A DNA stretch of 64,000 nucleotides from Duganella sp. SG902. Lineage in GTDB: Bacteria; Pseudomonadota; Gammaproteobacteria; Burkholderiales; Burkholderiaceae_D. Of the stretch, positions 10,205 through 19,342 are shown in pieces. Every line of letters starts with the position of its first letter. The stretch's first letter is position 1. The notes beneath the pieces were generated by a model, which was not told the DNA's origin, ran no database searches, and was given only the letters and a program-made list of their open reading frames with translations. A program made the position numbers and the translations under genes. The stretch lies in contig NZ_JABMJK010000017.1 in the NCBI RefSeq assembly GCF_013376005.1, positions 53,394 to 117,393 of the forward strand, written 5' to 3'.

Positions 10205-11609
10205 TTTTCTCAAACAGCGCGTAGAACAAACCATCGTGATCCTGCCCGGAGCCGCCGGCGGGGAGCAATTGGCCGGGCGCATCCAGTCGGACAGCCTGGT
10301 TGCGTACAGCAAACGCGGCCGCCTGCGCCTCGGATTCCTGCGGCCACAAGGAACATGTCACGAATAGCAATTTACCACCCGGTGCCAGCATCTGCCAAAG
10401 GTTGTCCAGGATTTTTCCGGAAAGTGTTGCAAGTTGGAGCGTGTCGCCCTTGCGGCGCAGCCAGCGGATATCCGGGTGGCGGCGCACGATGCCGGAGGCG
10501 GTGCACGGCACGTCGGCCAGGATGCGGTCGAACGGTCGGCCGTCCCACCAATCTTTATTTTGCGCATCGGCCGGCTTCAGCGTGGCCTGGAGCCGCAGGC
10601 GCTCGAGGTTCTCGCCCACGCGCGCCAGGCGCTTGGGATCGGCGTCCAGCGCGGTGACCTGGGCGTCGGCCAGCTCCAGGATGTGGCAGGTCTTGCCGCC
10701 GGGCGCGGCGCAGGCGTCCAGCACGCGCATGCCGTCTTGCACGTCCAGCAGCGGCGCGGCCAGCTGGGCGCCGGCATCCTGCACCGAGACCAGGCCCTCG
10801 CCAAAGCCAGGGATGAGTTGCACGCCGACCGGTTTGTCCAGGCGCACGGCGTAGGGGCCGATCTGGCGCGCGGCCATGCCGGCCTCGGCCAGCCTGGCCA
10901 GGTACTGTTCCATGCTGGTCTGGCGGGCGTTGATGCGCAGGGTCAGCGGCGGCGCCGTGTTGCCGGTCGCCAGCACGCCCTGCCAGTCCTGCGGCCAGGC
11001 GGTCTTGACGGCGTCGATCCACCACTGCGGATAGTTCCATTTCGCCACCGGTTGCAGCAGCGCCGTGTCCAGCAGCGCCTGGCGCTCGCGCAGGAAGCGG
11101 CGCAGCACGGCGTTGACCATGCCCTTGGCGCGGGCGGTGTCCGGGTGGGCGTCGGCGGCGGTGACGGTCTGGTCGACCACGGTGAATTCCTCGTACGGCG
11201 GCGTCTCGTCCGGCGCGGCCATCAGCGCCAGCGCGCAGGACAGCAGGGCCGACACCAGCGGTTCCGGGGCCTTGGGCGCCATCAGCGCCACCAGCGCCTC
11301 GCTCTGGCCGAGCTGGCGCATGGCGCGGTAGGCGATGTCCTGCATGGCGCCGCGCGCCTGCGGCGTGGTGTCCGGCTGCTTGGCCCACACCTGGGCCAGC
11401 GCCTGCGGCAGGTTGGTGCCGGTTTTCACCTGGGCGATGGCGCTGGCGGCGCCGATCAGGCTGAAGGCCAGCGAATCGGGCTTGAGGCGGGTCTGGAAAC
11501 CGGTCTGCAACGCTGGTTTCAGGTCGCGCGCATGGCTGGCGCGCAATTTCGGCGCGGCCGGCTGGGGCTTGGCGGGCGACTTCAAAGTGAGCGTTGGACG
11601 CTTGTTCAT
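10197..11609 (-). CDS. rsmB: 16S rRNA (cytosine-967-C5) methyltransferase
   Basis: A 470-residue protein. An N-terminal NusB-like RNA-binding domain (about 45-185) is followed by a Rossmann methyltransferase domain with the AdoMet motif VLDACAAPGGKTCHILE. Both catalytic cysteines of m5C methyltransferases are visible: ADVPCTASG (motif IV) and FVTCSLWPQESE (motif VI). It uses AdoMet to methylate C967 of 16S rRNA. It heads the minus-strand run leading into DUF4390 and the NtrYX-like pair, overlapping DUF4390 by eight bases. The N-terminal 40 residues are basic and Pro/Ala-rich, somewhat longer than in E. coli. Confidence 0.95.
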   Translation of the reverse strand: MNKRPTLTLKSPAKPQPAAPKLRASHARDLKPALQTGFQTRLKPDSLAFSLIGAASAIAQVKTGTNLPQALAQVWAKQPDTTPQARGAMQDIAYRAMRQLGQSEALVALMAPKAPEPLVSALLSCALALMAAPDETPPYEEFTVVDQTVTAADAHPDTARAKGMVNAVLRRFLRERQALLDTALLQPVAKWNYPQWWIDAVKTAWPQDWQGVLATGNTAPPLTLRINARQTSMEQYLARLAEAGMAARQIGPYAVRLDKPVGVQLIPGFGEGLVSVQDAGAQLAAPLLDVQDGMRVLDACAAPGGKTCHILELADAQVTALDADPKRLARVGENLERLRLQATLKPADAQNKDWWDGRPFDRILADVPCTASGIVRRHPDIRWLRRKGDTLQLATLSGKILDNLWQMLAPGGKLLFVTCSLWPQESEAQAAAFAVRNQAVRLDAPGQLLPAGGSGQDHDGLFYALFEKNA

Positions 11610-11756
11610 ATGCTAATTCCGGAATGGGTGACGGCTGTGATCGCGCAGTATACAGGAGAGCCTATGACAAGGCGATTACGACATATGTAAACACTTGTAT
11701 CCGTTACGCTTGATTTGACACAAACATAGGCACGTTTTCAGGCGTAGTATCCGCAT

Positions 11757-12017
11757 ATGGCGACTCAAATAAAATCCGGATCCACTGCCGATCCCGTCCA
11801 GGCCCAACTGGCTGGCATCGGTGAACGGCTGCACCTTGTGGAAACTGACGTCGCGGTCATCAAATCCAATTACGCGACGCGGGAAGACATCGCAAAAACG
11901 CACGAGGCCATCGCCAAGCTCGAGGCCCGCCTCATCAAGTGGTTCGTCGGCACCGCCGTCACCCTCTCCGCCGTGGTCGGCACCATCGCGTTCACGGCGG
12001 CAAAGTTTGTCCACTAA
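11757..12017 (+). CDS. Small coiled-coil membrane-anchored protein
   Basis: 86 residues. The middle (about 20-58) is a heptad-rich helix (LAGIGERLHLVETDVAVIKS and on to EAIAKLEARLIK), followed by one membrane helix at the C-terminus (FVGTAVTLSAVVGTIAFTAA). The topology recalls DUF1640/XhlA-like coiled-coil anchors, but I cannot assign a family. No Shine-Dalgarno is visible; TAGTAT at 11745-11750 ends seven bases before the ATG, so a leaderless mRNA is conceivable, though no good -35 is at the right distance. It sits between rsmB (divergent) and argS (same strand, 71 bases downstream). Confidence 0.65.
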   Translation: MATQIKSGSTADPVQAQLAGIGERLHLVETDVAVIKSNYATREDIAKTHEAIAKLEARLIKWFVGTAVTLSAVVGTIAFTAAKFVH

Positions 12018-12088
12018 GCTATAATTGCCGCTGTTTGGCCGGCGCCCGTGCGCCCGCCGTTTCCACCATCTGATGAATTTTTAAGCGC

Positions 12089-13798
12089 ATGTTAGCCCAA
12101 CAAAAACAAGACATTACCGCCCTGTTCCAGGCCGCCCTCGCCCCCATCCTCGCCGGCACCGAAGTGGTTGCCAACGTCGTGCTGGAGCGACCACGCGACC
12201 CGTCACACGGCGATGTGGCTTGTAACATCGCCATGCAGCTGGCCAAGCAGCTGAAAATGAACCCGCGCGAACTGGCCACCAAACTGGTCGACGCCCTGCT
12301 GGCCAACCCGGCCCGCGACGGCCTGATCGACACCGCCGAAATCGCCGGCCCGGGCTTCATCAACCTGCGCGTCAGCGCCGCCGCCAAGCAGTCGGTGGTC
12401 AAGACCGTGCTGGCGCAAGGCGCCGCCTACGGTTCCGGCGACGCCGGCAAGGGCAAGAAAGTCATCATCGAATTCGTCTCCGCCAACCCGACCGGCCCGC
12501 TGCACGTGGGCCACGGCCGCCAGGCGGCGCTGGGCGACGCGCTGTCGTCGCTGTTCGTCTCGCAAGGCTACGACGTCACCCGCGAGTTCTACTACAACGA
12601 CGCCGGCGTCCAGATCCAGACCCTGGCCAACTCGGTGCAGGCGCGCCTGCGCGGCTACAAGCCGGGCGACGCCGAATGGCCGGAATCGGCCTACAACGGC
12701 GACTACATCGCCGACATCGCCGCCGACTTCAAGGCCAAAAAGACCGTGTCGGCGTCCGACGGCTCGCCGGCCACCGCCTCGGGCGACGTGGAAGACATCG
12801 AATCGATCCGCGCCTTCGCCGTGACCTACCTGCGCAACGAGCAGGACATCGACCTGCAGGCCTTCGGCGTCAAGTTCGACAACTACTACCTCGAATCGTC
12901 GCTGTACTCGGACGGCAAGGTGGACGCCGCCGTCGAGATGCTGAACAAGTCCGGCAAGACCTACGAGGAAGACGGCGCCCTGTGGCTGCGCACCGAGGAC
13001 TACGGCGACGACAAGAACCGCGTGATGCGCAAGAAGGACGGCACCTACACCTACTTCGTGCCGGACGTGGCCTATCACATCGTCAAGTTCCAGCGCGGCT
13101 TCCACCAGGCCATCAACGTGCAGGGCTCCGACCACCACGGCACCATCGCCCGTGTGCGCGCCGGCCTGCAGGCCGTCAACGTCGGCATCCCGCAAGGCTT
13201 CCCGGACTACGTGCTGCACAAGATGGTCACCGTGATGAAGGGCGGCGAAGAGGTCAAGATCTCCAAGCGCGCCGGCTCCTACGTCACCGTGCGCGACCTG
13301 ATCGAATGGTCGGGCGGCGGCGACATCACCAAGGGCCGCGACGCCGTGCGCTTCTTCCTGATCTCGCGTAAAGCCGACACCGAATTCGTGTTCGACGTCG
13401 ACGTCGCGCTGAAAACCTCGGACGAGAATCCGGTCTACTACGTGCAGTACGCCCACGCGCGCATCTGCCGCATGCTGGAACAGTGGACCGGCGACGAAGC
13501 GTCGCTGGCGAATGTGGATCTGTCGCCGCTGACCGCGCCAACCGAAGCCGCGCTGCTCGCCACCCTGGCCGCCTATCCGGAAGCGCTGGCGCGCGCCCAG
13601 GCGGAACTGGGCCCGCACCAGATCGCGTTCTACCTGCGCGACCTGGCCGCCAACCTGCACAGCTTCTACTTTGCCGAGCGCGTGCTGGTCGACGACGAGG
13701 CGCTGAAAGCCGCGCGTATCGCGCTGATGGTCGCCACCCGCCAGGTGCTGCGCAACGGCCTGGCGCTGATCGGCGTTTCGGCTCCCAACAAAATGTAA
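12089..13798 (+). CDS. argS: Arginyl-tRNA synthetase
   Basis: 569 residues, the normal length for bacterial class I ArgRS. It charges tRNA-Arg with arginine using ATP in the cytoplasm. Seen: N-terminal Add-1 tRNA-recognition domain (about 1-115), HIGH-type motif in SANPTGPLHVGHGR, the KMSKS counterpart in EEVKISKRAGSYVT, and a C-terminal helical anticodon-binding domain with the usual LRDLAANLHSFY. The start ATG at 12089 gives the family's expected N-terminus. Two SPOR/Dsb genes follow on the same strand, 21 bases downstream, so argS may lead that transcript. Confidence 0.97.
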   Translation: MLAQQKQDITALFQAALAPILAGTEVVANVVLERPRDPSHGDVACNIAMQLAKQLKMNPRELATKLVDALLANPARDGLIDTAEIAGPGFINLRVSAAAKQSVVKTVLAQGAAYGSGDAGKGKKVIIEFVSANPTGPLHVGHGRQAALGDALSSLFVSQGYDVTREFYYNDAGVQIQTLANSVQARLRGYKPGDAEWPESAYNGDYIADIAADFKAKKTVSASDGSPATASGDVEDIESIRAFAVTYLRNEQDIDLQAFGVKFDNYYLESSLYSDGKVDAAVEMLNKSGKTYEEDGALWLRTEDYGDDKNRVMRKKDGTYTYFVPDVAYHIVKFQRGFHQAINVQGSDHHGTIARVRAGLQAVNVGIPQGFPDYVLHKMVTVMKGGEEVKISKRAGSYVTVRDLIEWSGGGDITKGRDAVRFFLISRKADTEFVFDVDVALKTSDENPVYYVQYAHARICRMLEQWTGDEASLANVDLSPLTAPTEAALLATLAAYPEALARAQAELGPHQIAFYLRDLAANLHSFYFAERVLVDDEALKAARIALMVATRQVLRNGLALIGVSAPNKM

Positions 13799-13819
13799 TC
13801 GCGAAGGACATCCCGCACA

Positions 13820-14530
13820 ATGAATTTCCGCTCCAGCTTTACCCCACGTTCGCAACAGCAGGGAAACACCTTCGTCGGCATCGTTATCGGCCTGGTCATC
13901 GGCCTCAGTATCGCGGTCGTGGTGGCGCTGATGATCACCAAGGGATCGACGCCGTTCACGGACAAGGGCCACCCGAGCAAAGCGGCGGAACCAACTGCGG
14001 GACAGATCGCCGATCCTAACAAGCCGATGTACGGCAACAAGGACGCGGCACGCGAAGCGGCCAAGGACTTCGCCAAGGACCAGCAGCCGGCGCCCGCCGC
14101 CGCGCCGGCCACGCCGGCGGCGCCAAGCAAACCCGCGGCCGACCAGCTGCAGGCCATGGTCGACAAGATCCAGGGCACGCCAACCGCGCCGGCCGCGGCG
14201 GCCAAGCCGGCCGCGCCAGCCGCCACGCCAAATGCCGCCAACGTGGCGCCGCAGCCGGTAGCCAAGGCCGCCGATGCCGCCGCCGGCGACGACAAATTCA
14301 TCTACTACCTGCAGGCCGGCGCCTTCCGCGAGGTGGCCGACGCCGAAAGCGCGCGCGCCAAGCTGGCCTTGCTGGGCTTCGAAGCCAACATCTCGGACCG
14401 TTCGACCGACACCGGCGTGCTGCATCGCGTGCGCCTCGGCCCTTACAACCAGGTGGAAGCGATGAACAAGGTCCGTAGCAAGCTGTCCGAAAACGGCATC
14501 GACGTTGCCGTTGTGCGTAACCAGAAATAA
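13820..14530 (+). CDS. SPOR-domain cell division protein, FtsN-like
   Basis: 236 residues with the FtsN plan: a short cytoplasmic N-terminus, one membrane helix (VGIVIGLVIGLSIAVVVALMI, about 19-39), an Ala/Pro-rich periplasmic linker (about 85-155) and a C-terminal SPOR domain (about 162-235; FIYYLQAGAFREVADAESA, then HRVRLGPYNQVEAM). SPOR domains bind denuded septal peptidoglycan. FtsN itself is too divergent to claim orthology from sequence alone, but the location between argS and dsbA is commonly seen for this protein in betaproteobacteria. Ten bases separate it from dsbA. Confidence 0.85.
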   Translation: MNFRSSFTPRSQQQGNTFVGIVIGLVIGLSIAVVVALMITKGSTPFTDKGHPSKAAEPTAGQIADPNKPMYGNKDAAREAAKDFAKDQQPAPAAAPATPAAPSKPAADQLQAMVDKIQGTPTAPAAAAKPAAPAATPNAANVAPQPVAKAADAAAGDDKFIYYLQAGAFREVADAESARAKLALLGFEANISDRSTDTGVLHRVRLGPYNQVEAMNKVRSKLSENGIDVAVVRNQK

Positions 14531-14539
14531 GGAGTAACG

Positions 14540-15214
14540 ATGCGCTTCCTGAAATTCGCCTTGCCGGCACTGGTGCTGAGCGCCGCCGCGCTGACCGCCG
14601 TGGCCTCCCCGGCCGATCCGAAGAACGGCGTGGAATACAAGACCCTGGCCGCGCCGCAGCCGGTGGACACCGGCAAGAAGGTCGAGATCATCGAGTTCTT
14701 CGACTACGCCTGCCCACACTGCGCCGCCTTCGACGACTCGCTCAACGCCTGGGTGAAAAAACAGGGCGACAACATCGTCTTCAAGCGCATGCACATCTCG
14801 CGCGCCGGCACCGATCTGCCGCAGGAAAAAATGTTCTTCACGCTGGAGGCCATGGGCGTGCTGACGCCGGAGCTGCACAGCAAGGCCTTCAAGGAGATCC
14901 ACGTCAACCGCAACCCGCTGCGCCGCGACGAGCAGGTGTTTGAGTTCATCGCCAAGCAGGGCATCGACAAGCAGAAATTCATCGACACCTATCGCGGCTT
15001 CGGCGTGGCCGGCCGCGTGCGCAAATCGACCGCCATGATGGACGCCTACAACGTCGACTCGTGGCCGATGCTGGCGGTGGACGGCAAGTACCTGACCTCC
15101 CCGACCATGGCCGATGCCGGCGTCAACGCCGCCAAGACCGAGGCCGACCTGCACGGCGAAGTGACGCAAGTGCTGGACGTGCTGGTCGCCAAAGCCAAGG
15201 CAGAGAAGAAGTAG
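14540..15214 (+). CDS. dsbA: Thiol:disulfide interchange protein DsbA
   Basis: 224 residues: a signal peptide (MRFLKFALPALVLSAAALTAVA) and a thioredoxin-fold oxidoreductase that introduces disulfides into periplasmic proteins. The active site CPHC lies in FFDYACPHCAAF near residue 57; the cis-proline loop reads SWPMLAVDG rather than the more common GVPT-type loop. The inserted helical domain spans roughly 90-165. A good AAGGAGTAACG ribosome site precedes the ATG. It lies between the SPOR gene and the SDR gene, with only two bases before the latter. Confidence 0.93.
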   Translation: MRFLKFALPALVLSAAALTAVASPADPKNGVEYKTLAAPQPVDTGKKVEIIEFFDYACPHCAAFDDSLNAWVKKQGDNIVFKRMHISRAGTDLPQEKMFFTLEAMGVLTPELHSKAFKEIHVNRNPLRRDEQVFEFIAKQGIDKQKFIDTYRGFGVAGRVRKSTAMMDAYNVDSWPMLAVDGKYLTSPTMADAGVNAAKTEADLHGEVTQVLDVLVAKAKAEKK

Positions 15215-15216
15215 GC

Positions 15217-15999
15217 ATGACGCCTTTGCGCGTCTTCATCACCGGCGCCTCCAGCGGCCTGGGCGCCGCGCTGGCCCGCCAGTATGCGGCGCAGGGCGCC
15301 ACGCTGGGCCTGCTGGCCCGGCGCGGCGAAGCGCTCGCCGCCCTGATCGCCACGCTCCCCAATCCACAGCAGCACCGGGCCTACGCGGTGGATGTGCGCG
15401 ACCACGCCGCCATCAACGAGGCGGCGCAGGCCTTCCTCAGCGCCGCCGGCGGCGTTGACGTGGTGATCGCCAACGCCGGCATCTCGGTCGGCACGCTGAC
15501 CGAGTATGCGGAAGACATTCCGGTCTTCGCCGAGATCATCGCCACCAACGTGGTGGCCACCGCCGCCACTTTCGCGCCCTTCATCGCCGCCATGCGCGCG
15601 CAGCGCACGCCGGGGCGGCTGGTGGGCATCGGCAGCGTGGCCGGCATCCGCGGCCTGCCGGGTGCCGAGGCGTACAGCGCATCCAAGGCGGCGGTGATCA
15701 GCTACTGCGAGTCGCTGCGGCTGGAGATGAAGCCGCACGGCATCCGCGTGGTCACCATCTGCCCCGGCTACATCGACACGCCGATGACGCAGAAGAATCC
15801 CTACCCCATGCCGTTCCTGATGGACCCGGACAAATTTGCCGTGCAGGCCGCGCGCGTGATCGCCGCCGGCCGCAGCTACGCCGTCATTCCTTGGCAGATG
15901 GGGATCGTCGCCAAGGTGCTGCGCCTGCTGCCGAATCCCGTCTACGACTGGGCCTTCGGTAAGGCGCCGCACAAACCTCGTCAAGCGCGCCATGAGTAA
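15217..15999 (+). CDS. Short-chain dehydrogenase/reductase
   Basis: 260 residues, classical SDR. The NAD(P)-binding TGASSGLG lies at residues about 9-16, the structural NAG in VIANAGIS and the catalytic YSASK (Tyr-x-x-x-Lys) with an upstream Ser in GIGSVAG. It should oxidise or reduce an alcohol/ketone using NAD(P)H; the substrate is not predictable. A hydrophobic region near the C-terminus (WQMGIVAKVLRLLPNPVYDWAF) suggests loose membrane association. Start at 15217 is two bases after the dsbA stop; its end overlaps birA by eight bases (ATGAGTAA). Confidence 0.9.
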   Translation: MTPLRVFITGASSGLGAALARQYAAQGATLGLLARRGEALAALIATLPNPQQHRAYAVDVRDHAAINEAAQAFLSAAGGVDVVIANAGISVGTLTEYAEDIPVFAEIIATNVVATAATFAPFIAAMRAQRTPGRLVGIGSVAGIRGLPGAEAYSASKAAVISYCESLRLEMKPHGIRVVTICPGYIDTPMTQKNPYPMPFLMDPDKFAVQAARVIAAGRSYAVIPWQMGIVAKVLRLLPNPVYDWAFGKAPHKPRQARHE

Positions 16000-16780
16000 C
16001 TTGTCCGCCCAGGCCATCAGCGCGCACTGCGCCACCTCCGCCACCCACGTGGCGATTGAAGTCGTCGCCGAAACCGGCTCCACCAACGCCGACCTGCTGG
16101 CTCGCATTGGCAGCTTGAACGGCCCGCTGCTGCGCATCGCTGAGAACCAGACCGCAGGCCGGGGCCGCGCCGGCCGTGCGTGGCTGTCCAAGCCTGGCGC
16201 CGCGCTGATGTTCTCCCTGGCCTGGCCCTTCAAAGGCCCGCTGCACAAGATGAGCGGCCTGCCGATGGCGGTCGGCGTGGCGCTGGCCGAAACCATCGTC
16301 TCGCTGGGCGTGCCGGTGCGGATCAAATGGCCAAATGACCTGCTGCGTGATGGCGCCAAGCTGGCCGGCATTCTGGTCGAAACGCAGAAAACCGACGACG
16401 CCATCTGGGCCGTCATCGGCTGCGGCATCAACCTCGTCATGCCGGACGAACTGGAAGCGGCGATCGGCCGCGAAGTCGCCAGCGCGCCATGGCTGGCGCA
16501 GATGGACCGCAACCAGCTGATGGCCGCCCTGCTCAGCCGCCTGGCCGCCGTGCTGGCGGAATTCGACGATACCGGCTTCGCGCCGTTCACGGAACGCTGG
16601 AACGCGCTGCACGCGTGGCAGGGCCGGGACGTGGTCCTGCTGGACCAGGGCGCCGTGCTGCAACAAGGCCGCGCTGTCGGCGTGGACCACATCGGCCGTC
16701 TGCTGCTGGACACCGGCCAGGGCCGCGTGGAAATCCTCTCCGGCGATGTATCGCTGCGCTTATCGGGAGCACCAACATGA
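15992..16780 (+). CDS. birA: Biotin--[acetyl-CoA-carboxylase] ligase, short form
   Basis: 262 residues. It activates biotin with ATP and attaches it to the carboxyl carrier protein of acetyl-CoA carboxylase. The catalytic domain shows GSTN, the biotinyl-AMP loop GRGRAGR, and IKWPNDLL; a small C-terminal SH3-like domain ends the protein (GRAVGVDHIGRLLL). The N-terminal winged helix of E. coli BirA is absent, so it should not repress biotin genes. It overlaps both neighbours (SDR and coaX, the latter by ATGA), showing a tight operon of cofactor-related genes. Confidence 0.93.
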   Translation: MSNLSAQAISAHCATSATHVAIEVVAETGSTNADLLARIGSLNGPLLRIAENQTAGRGRAGRAWLSKPGAALMFSLAWPFKGPLHKMSGLPMAVGVALAETIVSLGVPVRIKWPNDLLRDGAKLAGILVETQKTDDAIWAVIGCGINLVMPDELEAAIGREVASAPWLAQMDRNQLMAALLSRLAAVLAEFDDTGFAPFTERWNALHAWQGRDVVLLDQGAVLQQGRAVGVDHIGRLLLDTGQGRVEILSGDVSLRLSGAPT

Positions 16781-17529
16781 TTTTACTGATCGACGCCGGC
16801 AACACCCGCGTCAAATGGGCGCTGGTGGCGCCGGACGCGCCGCTGGGCGACTGGACCGCGCACGGCGCCGCCAGCCACGCCGACATGCCGCAACTGGAAC
16901 TGGTCTGGTGCGAGGCCGCCGCCATGCATGGCGTCAGCCGCGTGCTGATCGCCAACGTCGCCGGCAACGCCCTGCGCGTGCAGGTGGAATACGTGCTGCA
17001 ACGCTGCATGCCGGAGGCGCCGGTGGAGTGGTTCGCGTCGCTGCCGGCGCTGGCCGGCCTCACCAACGGCTACCGCAATCCGGCGCAGCTGGGTTGCGAC
17101 CGTTTCGCCGCCGCCATCGCCGGCCACGCGCTGGCGCCGGGCGTGGCGGCCATCGTGGTCAACTGCGGCACCGCCACCACCATCGACGCCGTCACCCCGG
17201 ACGGCCTGTTCCTGGGCGGGATGATCCTGCCTGGACTGGGCCTGATGGCCAGCTCGCTGGCGCGCAACACCGCGCAGTTGCCGCAGATCGCCCAAGACGG
17301 TAAGCTGGCGGATGGATTCGCGGACAACACCGACGACGCCATCCTGAGCGGCATCCTGGCCGCGCAGAGCGGCGCCATCGAACATGCCTGCGCCCAGCAT
17401 CAGGCCGCCGAGTGCATCATCTCGGGCGGCGCCGCGCCCTACATCGCGCCGATGCTGAAAGTACCGTACCGTATCGTTGAAAACATCGTGCTGATCGGAT
17501 TACACGCTGCCGTGCGCAGCGCCGGATAG
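16777..17529 (+). CDS. coaX: Type III pantothenate kinase
   Basis: 250 residues, ASKHA fold. Catalyses the first step of coenzyme A synthesis, ATP-dependent phosphorylation of pantothenate. Seen: phosphate-binding LIDAGNTRVKWAL at the N-terminus, GCDRFAAAIAG (LGxDR motif, catalytic Asp) and NCGTATTIDAV, then GGMILPGLGLM. Start at the ATG at 16777, overlapping the birA stop by ATGA; a longer open frame upstream merely runs through birA in another phase. The birA-coaX pairing is common in beta- and gammaproteobacteria. Confidence 0.95.
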   Translation: MILLIDAGNTRVKWALVAPDAPLGDWTAHGAASHADMPQLELVWCEAAAMHGVSRVLIANVAGNALRVQVEYVLQRCMPEAPVEWFASLPALAGLTNGYRNPAQLGCDRFAAAIAGHALAPGVAAIVVNCGTATTIDAVTPDGLFLGGMILPGLGLMASSLARNTAQLPQIAQDGKLADGFADNTDDAILSGILAAQSGAIEHACAQHQAAECIISGGAAPYIAPMLKVPYRIVENIVLIGLHAAVRSAG

Positions 17530-17540
17530 AGGAACACCCT

Positions 17541-18212
17541 GTGCTGAAGTTTATTTTCTGGTCCCTGCTCGCCGTGAACGCCGCGCTGTTCGCGTATGGG
17601 CGCGGCTATCTGGGCCACTTCAGCGGCAACGAGCACGAACCGGAGCGGCTGCTCAATCAACTGAACGCCAACAAGCTGACCATCATCCCGGCCGAAAAAG
17701 CCAACGCCGCCAGCGTGAGCGCCACCGCGCCGGAAGCCAAGCCGGAAACGCAGGCCTGCGTGGAGATCGCCAGTTTCGTGCTGGCCGACGCGCGCCGTTT
17801 CGAAAGCCAGCTGGAAGCGCTGAAACTGGGCGACCGCCAGTCGCGCCACAACCTGCCGGGCACCGAGATATCGAGCTATATCGTTTATATTCCGCCGCAA
17901 GGCAGCAAGGAAGGCGCCGACAAGAAGGCCGGCGAGCTGCGCGCGCTGGGCATCACCAATTACTTCGTCATGTCCGATAACACGCCGCTGCGCTGGGGGA
18001 TCTCGCTGGGCGTGTTCAAGACCGAGGGCGCGGCGCAGAACCAGCTGGCGGCGTTGATGAAGCAAGGCGTGCGCACCGCGCGCGTGGCGCCGCGCATGAG
18101 CGGCAGCAAGCTGCTGGCCTTCCAGTTCCGCGACGTCGACGCCGACCTCAAGGCCAGGCTGGAAAAGATTCGCGCCGGCTTCCCCAACGCGGAACTGCGC
18201 AACTGCAAATAA
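17541..18212 (+). CDS. SPOR-related membrane-anchored protein
   Basis: 223 residues starting at a GTG preceded by AGAGGA. A single hydrophobic N-terminal anchor (FIFWSLLAVNAALFAYGRGYL) is followed by a periplasmic region whose second half (about 110-175, YIVYIPPQGSKEGADKKAGE, then WGISLGVFKTEGAAQNQLAA) looks like a divergent SPOR fold. Role probably peptidoglycan-associated, but unproven. It follows coaX by 11 bases and ends flush against the convergent rlpA gene. Confidence 0.75.
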   Translation: MLKFIFWSLLAVNAALFAYGRGYLGHFSGNEHEPERLLNQLNANKLTIIPAEKANAASVSATAPEAKPETQACVEIASFVLADARRFESQLEALKLGDRQSRHNLPGTEISSYIVYIPPQGSKEGADKKAGELRALGITNYFVMSDNTPLRWGISLGVFKTEGAAQNQLAALMKQGVRTARVAPRMSGSKLLAFQFRDVDADLKARLEKIRAGFPNAELRNCK

Positions 18213-19328
18213 TCAGCGCTGCACCACGATGGGCTTGAGGCCCAGCGATGTCGGCAGCCCTTGCGCCGCCTGCTGCGCTTCCTGCCGCGTGGTGAACGGA
18301 CCGCTGAACAGGCGGAACACCGAACCGCCCTGCACCACCTCCAGTCCATTCAGTTTGCTCGCCAGCTTGCCGCGCACGGCGTCGGCATTTTCCGCGCGCG
18401 AGTAGGCGCCCAGCTGCAAATAGAAGCCGCCCGCTGGGGCGGCGGGCGCCGCGTAGTCCGCCGGCGCGCGGTCGGCCAGCATCAGCGTCTCGATATCCTT
18501 CGGCGGGCCGGCCGGCGCCGACGGCGTCAGCACCAGCGGCTGATTGATCATGGTGGCGGTCACGGTCGGTGTCGGCGCGTTGGAGGCCTGCGCCAGGCGA
18601 TCCTTGGGCTGCGGCGTCAGGCGCGCCTTGGCGCTGCCCGATATGCCATCGCGCGTGGCCAGCATGCGGTCGATTTCCTCCGGCAGGATGCGTTCGATTT
18701 TCAGTTCGTGGCTGCCCTTGCCCAGCAAGCCCAGTTTCAGGGCCGCCGTGTACGAGACGTCGATGGCGCGGTTGGCGTGGAACGGTCCACGGTCGTTGAT
18801 GCGCACGATCACGGTGGCGCCGCTCAGCATATTGGTCAGGCGCGCGTAGGAGGGAATCGGCAGCGTGGGATGGGCCGCCGTCATCTTGTACATGTCGTAC
18901 AGTTCCCCGGAGGAGGTACGCTGGCCGTGGAATTTCTTGCCGTACCAACTGCCGATGCCGATCTGCGTGAACGGTTCGTCGTTGGTGATCGGCGTGTAGG
19001 TCTTGCCGAAGACGACATAGGGACGGTTGGAGCGCGGCAGCAGCGGATCGTTGCGCACGTCTGCGTCCGGCGTGTCGGCCAGGTTGGGCGGCGGCGAGTC
19101 GCCGGGACCATCGTCCTGGTAGTAGCCGCCACGACCCGAGTTCGCGGGCGGCAGCACCGGCAGCGACGGATCGGGCTTGGTGGTGGACGGCGATTTGATC
19201 ACCGGCCCGCCGGTCTGCACGGGACGCGGCGCCGGCTGCGTGGCCACCGGCGCGCTGCCGCAGCCCACCAGTGCCAGCGCCGTGGCCATGGTGGTCAGAT
19301 TGATAAGATGAAGACGTGAGAAGCGCAT
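18213..19328 (-). CDS. rlpA: RlpA-family septal ring lytic transglycosylase lipoprotein
   Basis: 371 residues. A lipobox (LALVGC, Cys23) marks an outer-membrane lipoprotein. A double-psi beta-barrel domain (about 130-225) contains GIGSWYGKKFHGQRTSSGE and VRINDRGPFHANRAIDVS, including the catalytic-type Asp of the RlpA fold. The SPOR domain is at the C-terminus (about 300-371). RlpA trims peptide-stripped glycan strands in Pseudomonas. It is the last gene of the rod cluster, 14 bases after the downstream rodA. The ATG at 19328 is chosen because it gives a complete signal peptide; the frame is open far upstream only as an antiphase overlap with rodA. Confidence 0.92.
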   Translation of the reverse strand: MRFSRLHLINLTTMATALALVGCGSAPVATQPAPRPVQTGGPVIKSPSTTKPDPSLPVLPPANSGRGGYYQDDGPGDSPPPNLADTPDADVRNDPLLPRSNRPYVVFGKTYTPITNDEPFTQIGIGSWYGKKFHGQRTSSGELYDMYKMTAAHPTLPIPSYARLTNMLSGATVIVRINDRGPFHANRAIDVSYTAALKLGLLGKGSHELKIERILPEEIDRMLATRDGISGSAKARLTPQPKDRLAQASNAPTPTVTATMINQPLVLTPSAPAGPPKDIETLMLADRAPADYAAPAAPAGGFYLQLGAYSRAENADAVRGKLASKLNGLEVVQGGSVFRLFSGPFTTRQEAQQAAQGLPTSLGLKPIVVQR

Positions 19329-19342
19329 AGGCCGAGATAGTA

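Noticed and set aside
7382..10657. A 1091-codon plus-strand open frame opposite the NtrY-like, DUF4390 and rsmB genes.
   Set aside because: It is antisense to three recognisable families, rich in Arg/Gln/His as expected of a GC-rich shadow, and has no family features.
11715..11750. Promoter TTGACA ... TAGTAT before the coiled-coil membrane protein gene.
   Set aside because: The spacer would be 24 bases, too long for a normal sigma-70 promoter; left as an untested possibility only.
12203..15169. A 988-codon minus-strand open frame across argS, the SPOR gene and dsbA.
   Set aside because: Antisense to three real genes in high-GC DNA; composition is low-complexity (His/Gly/Val/Arg).
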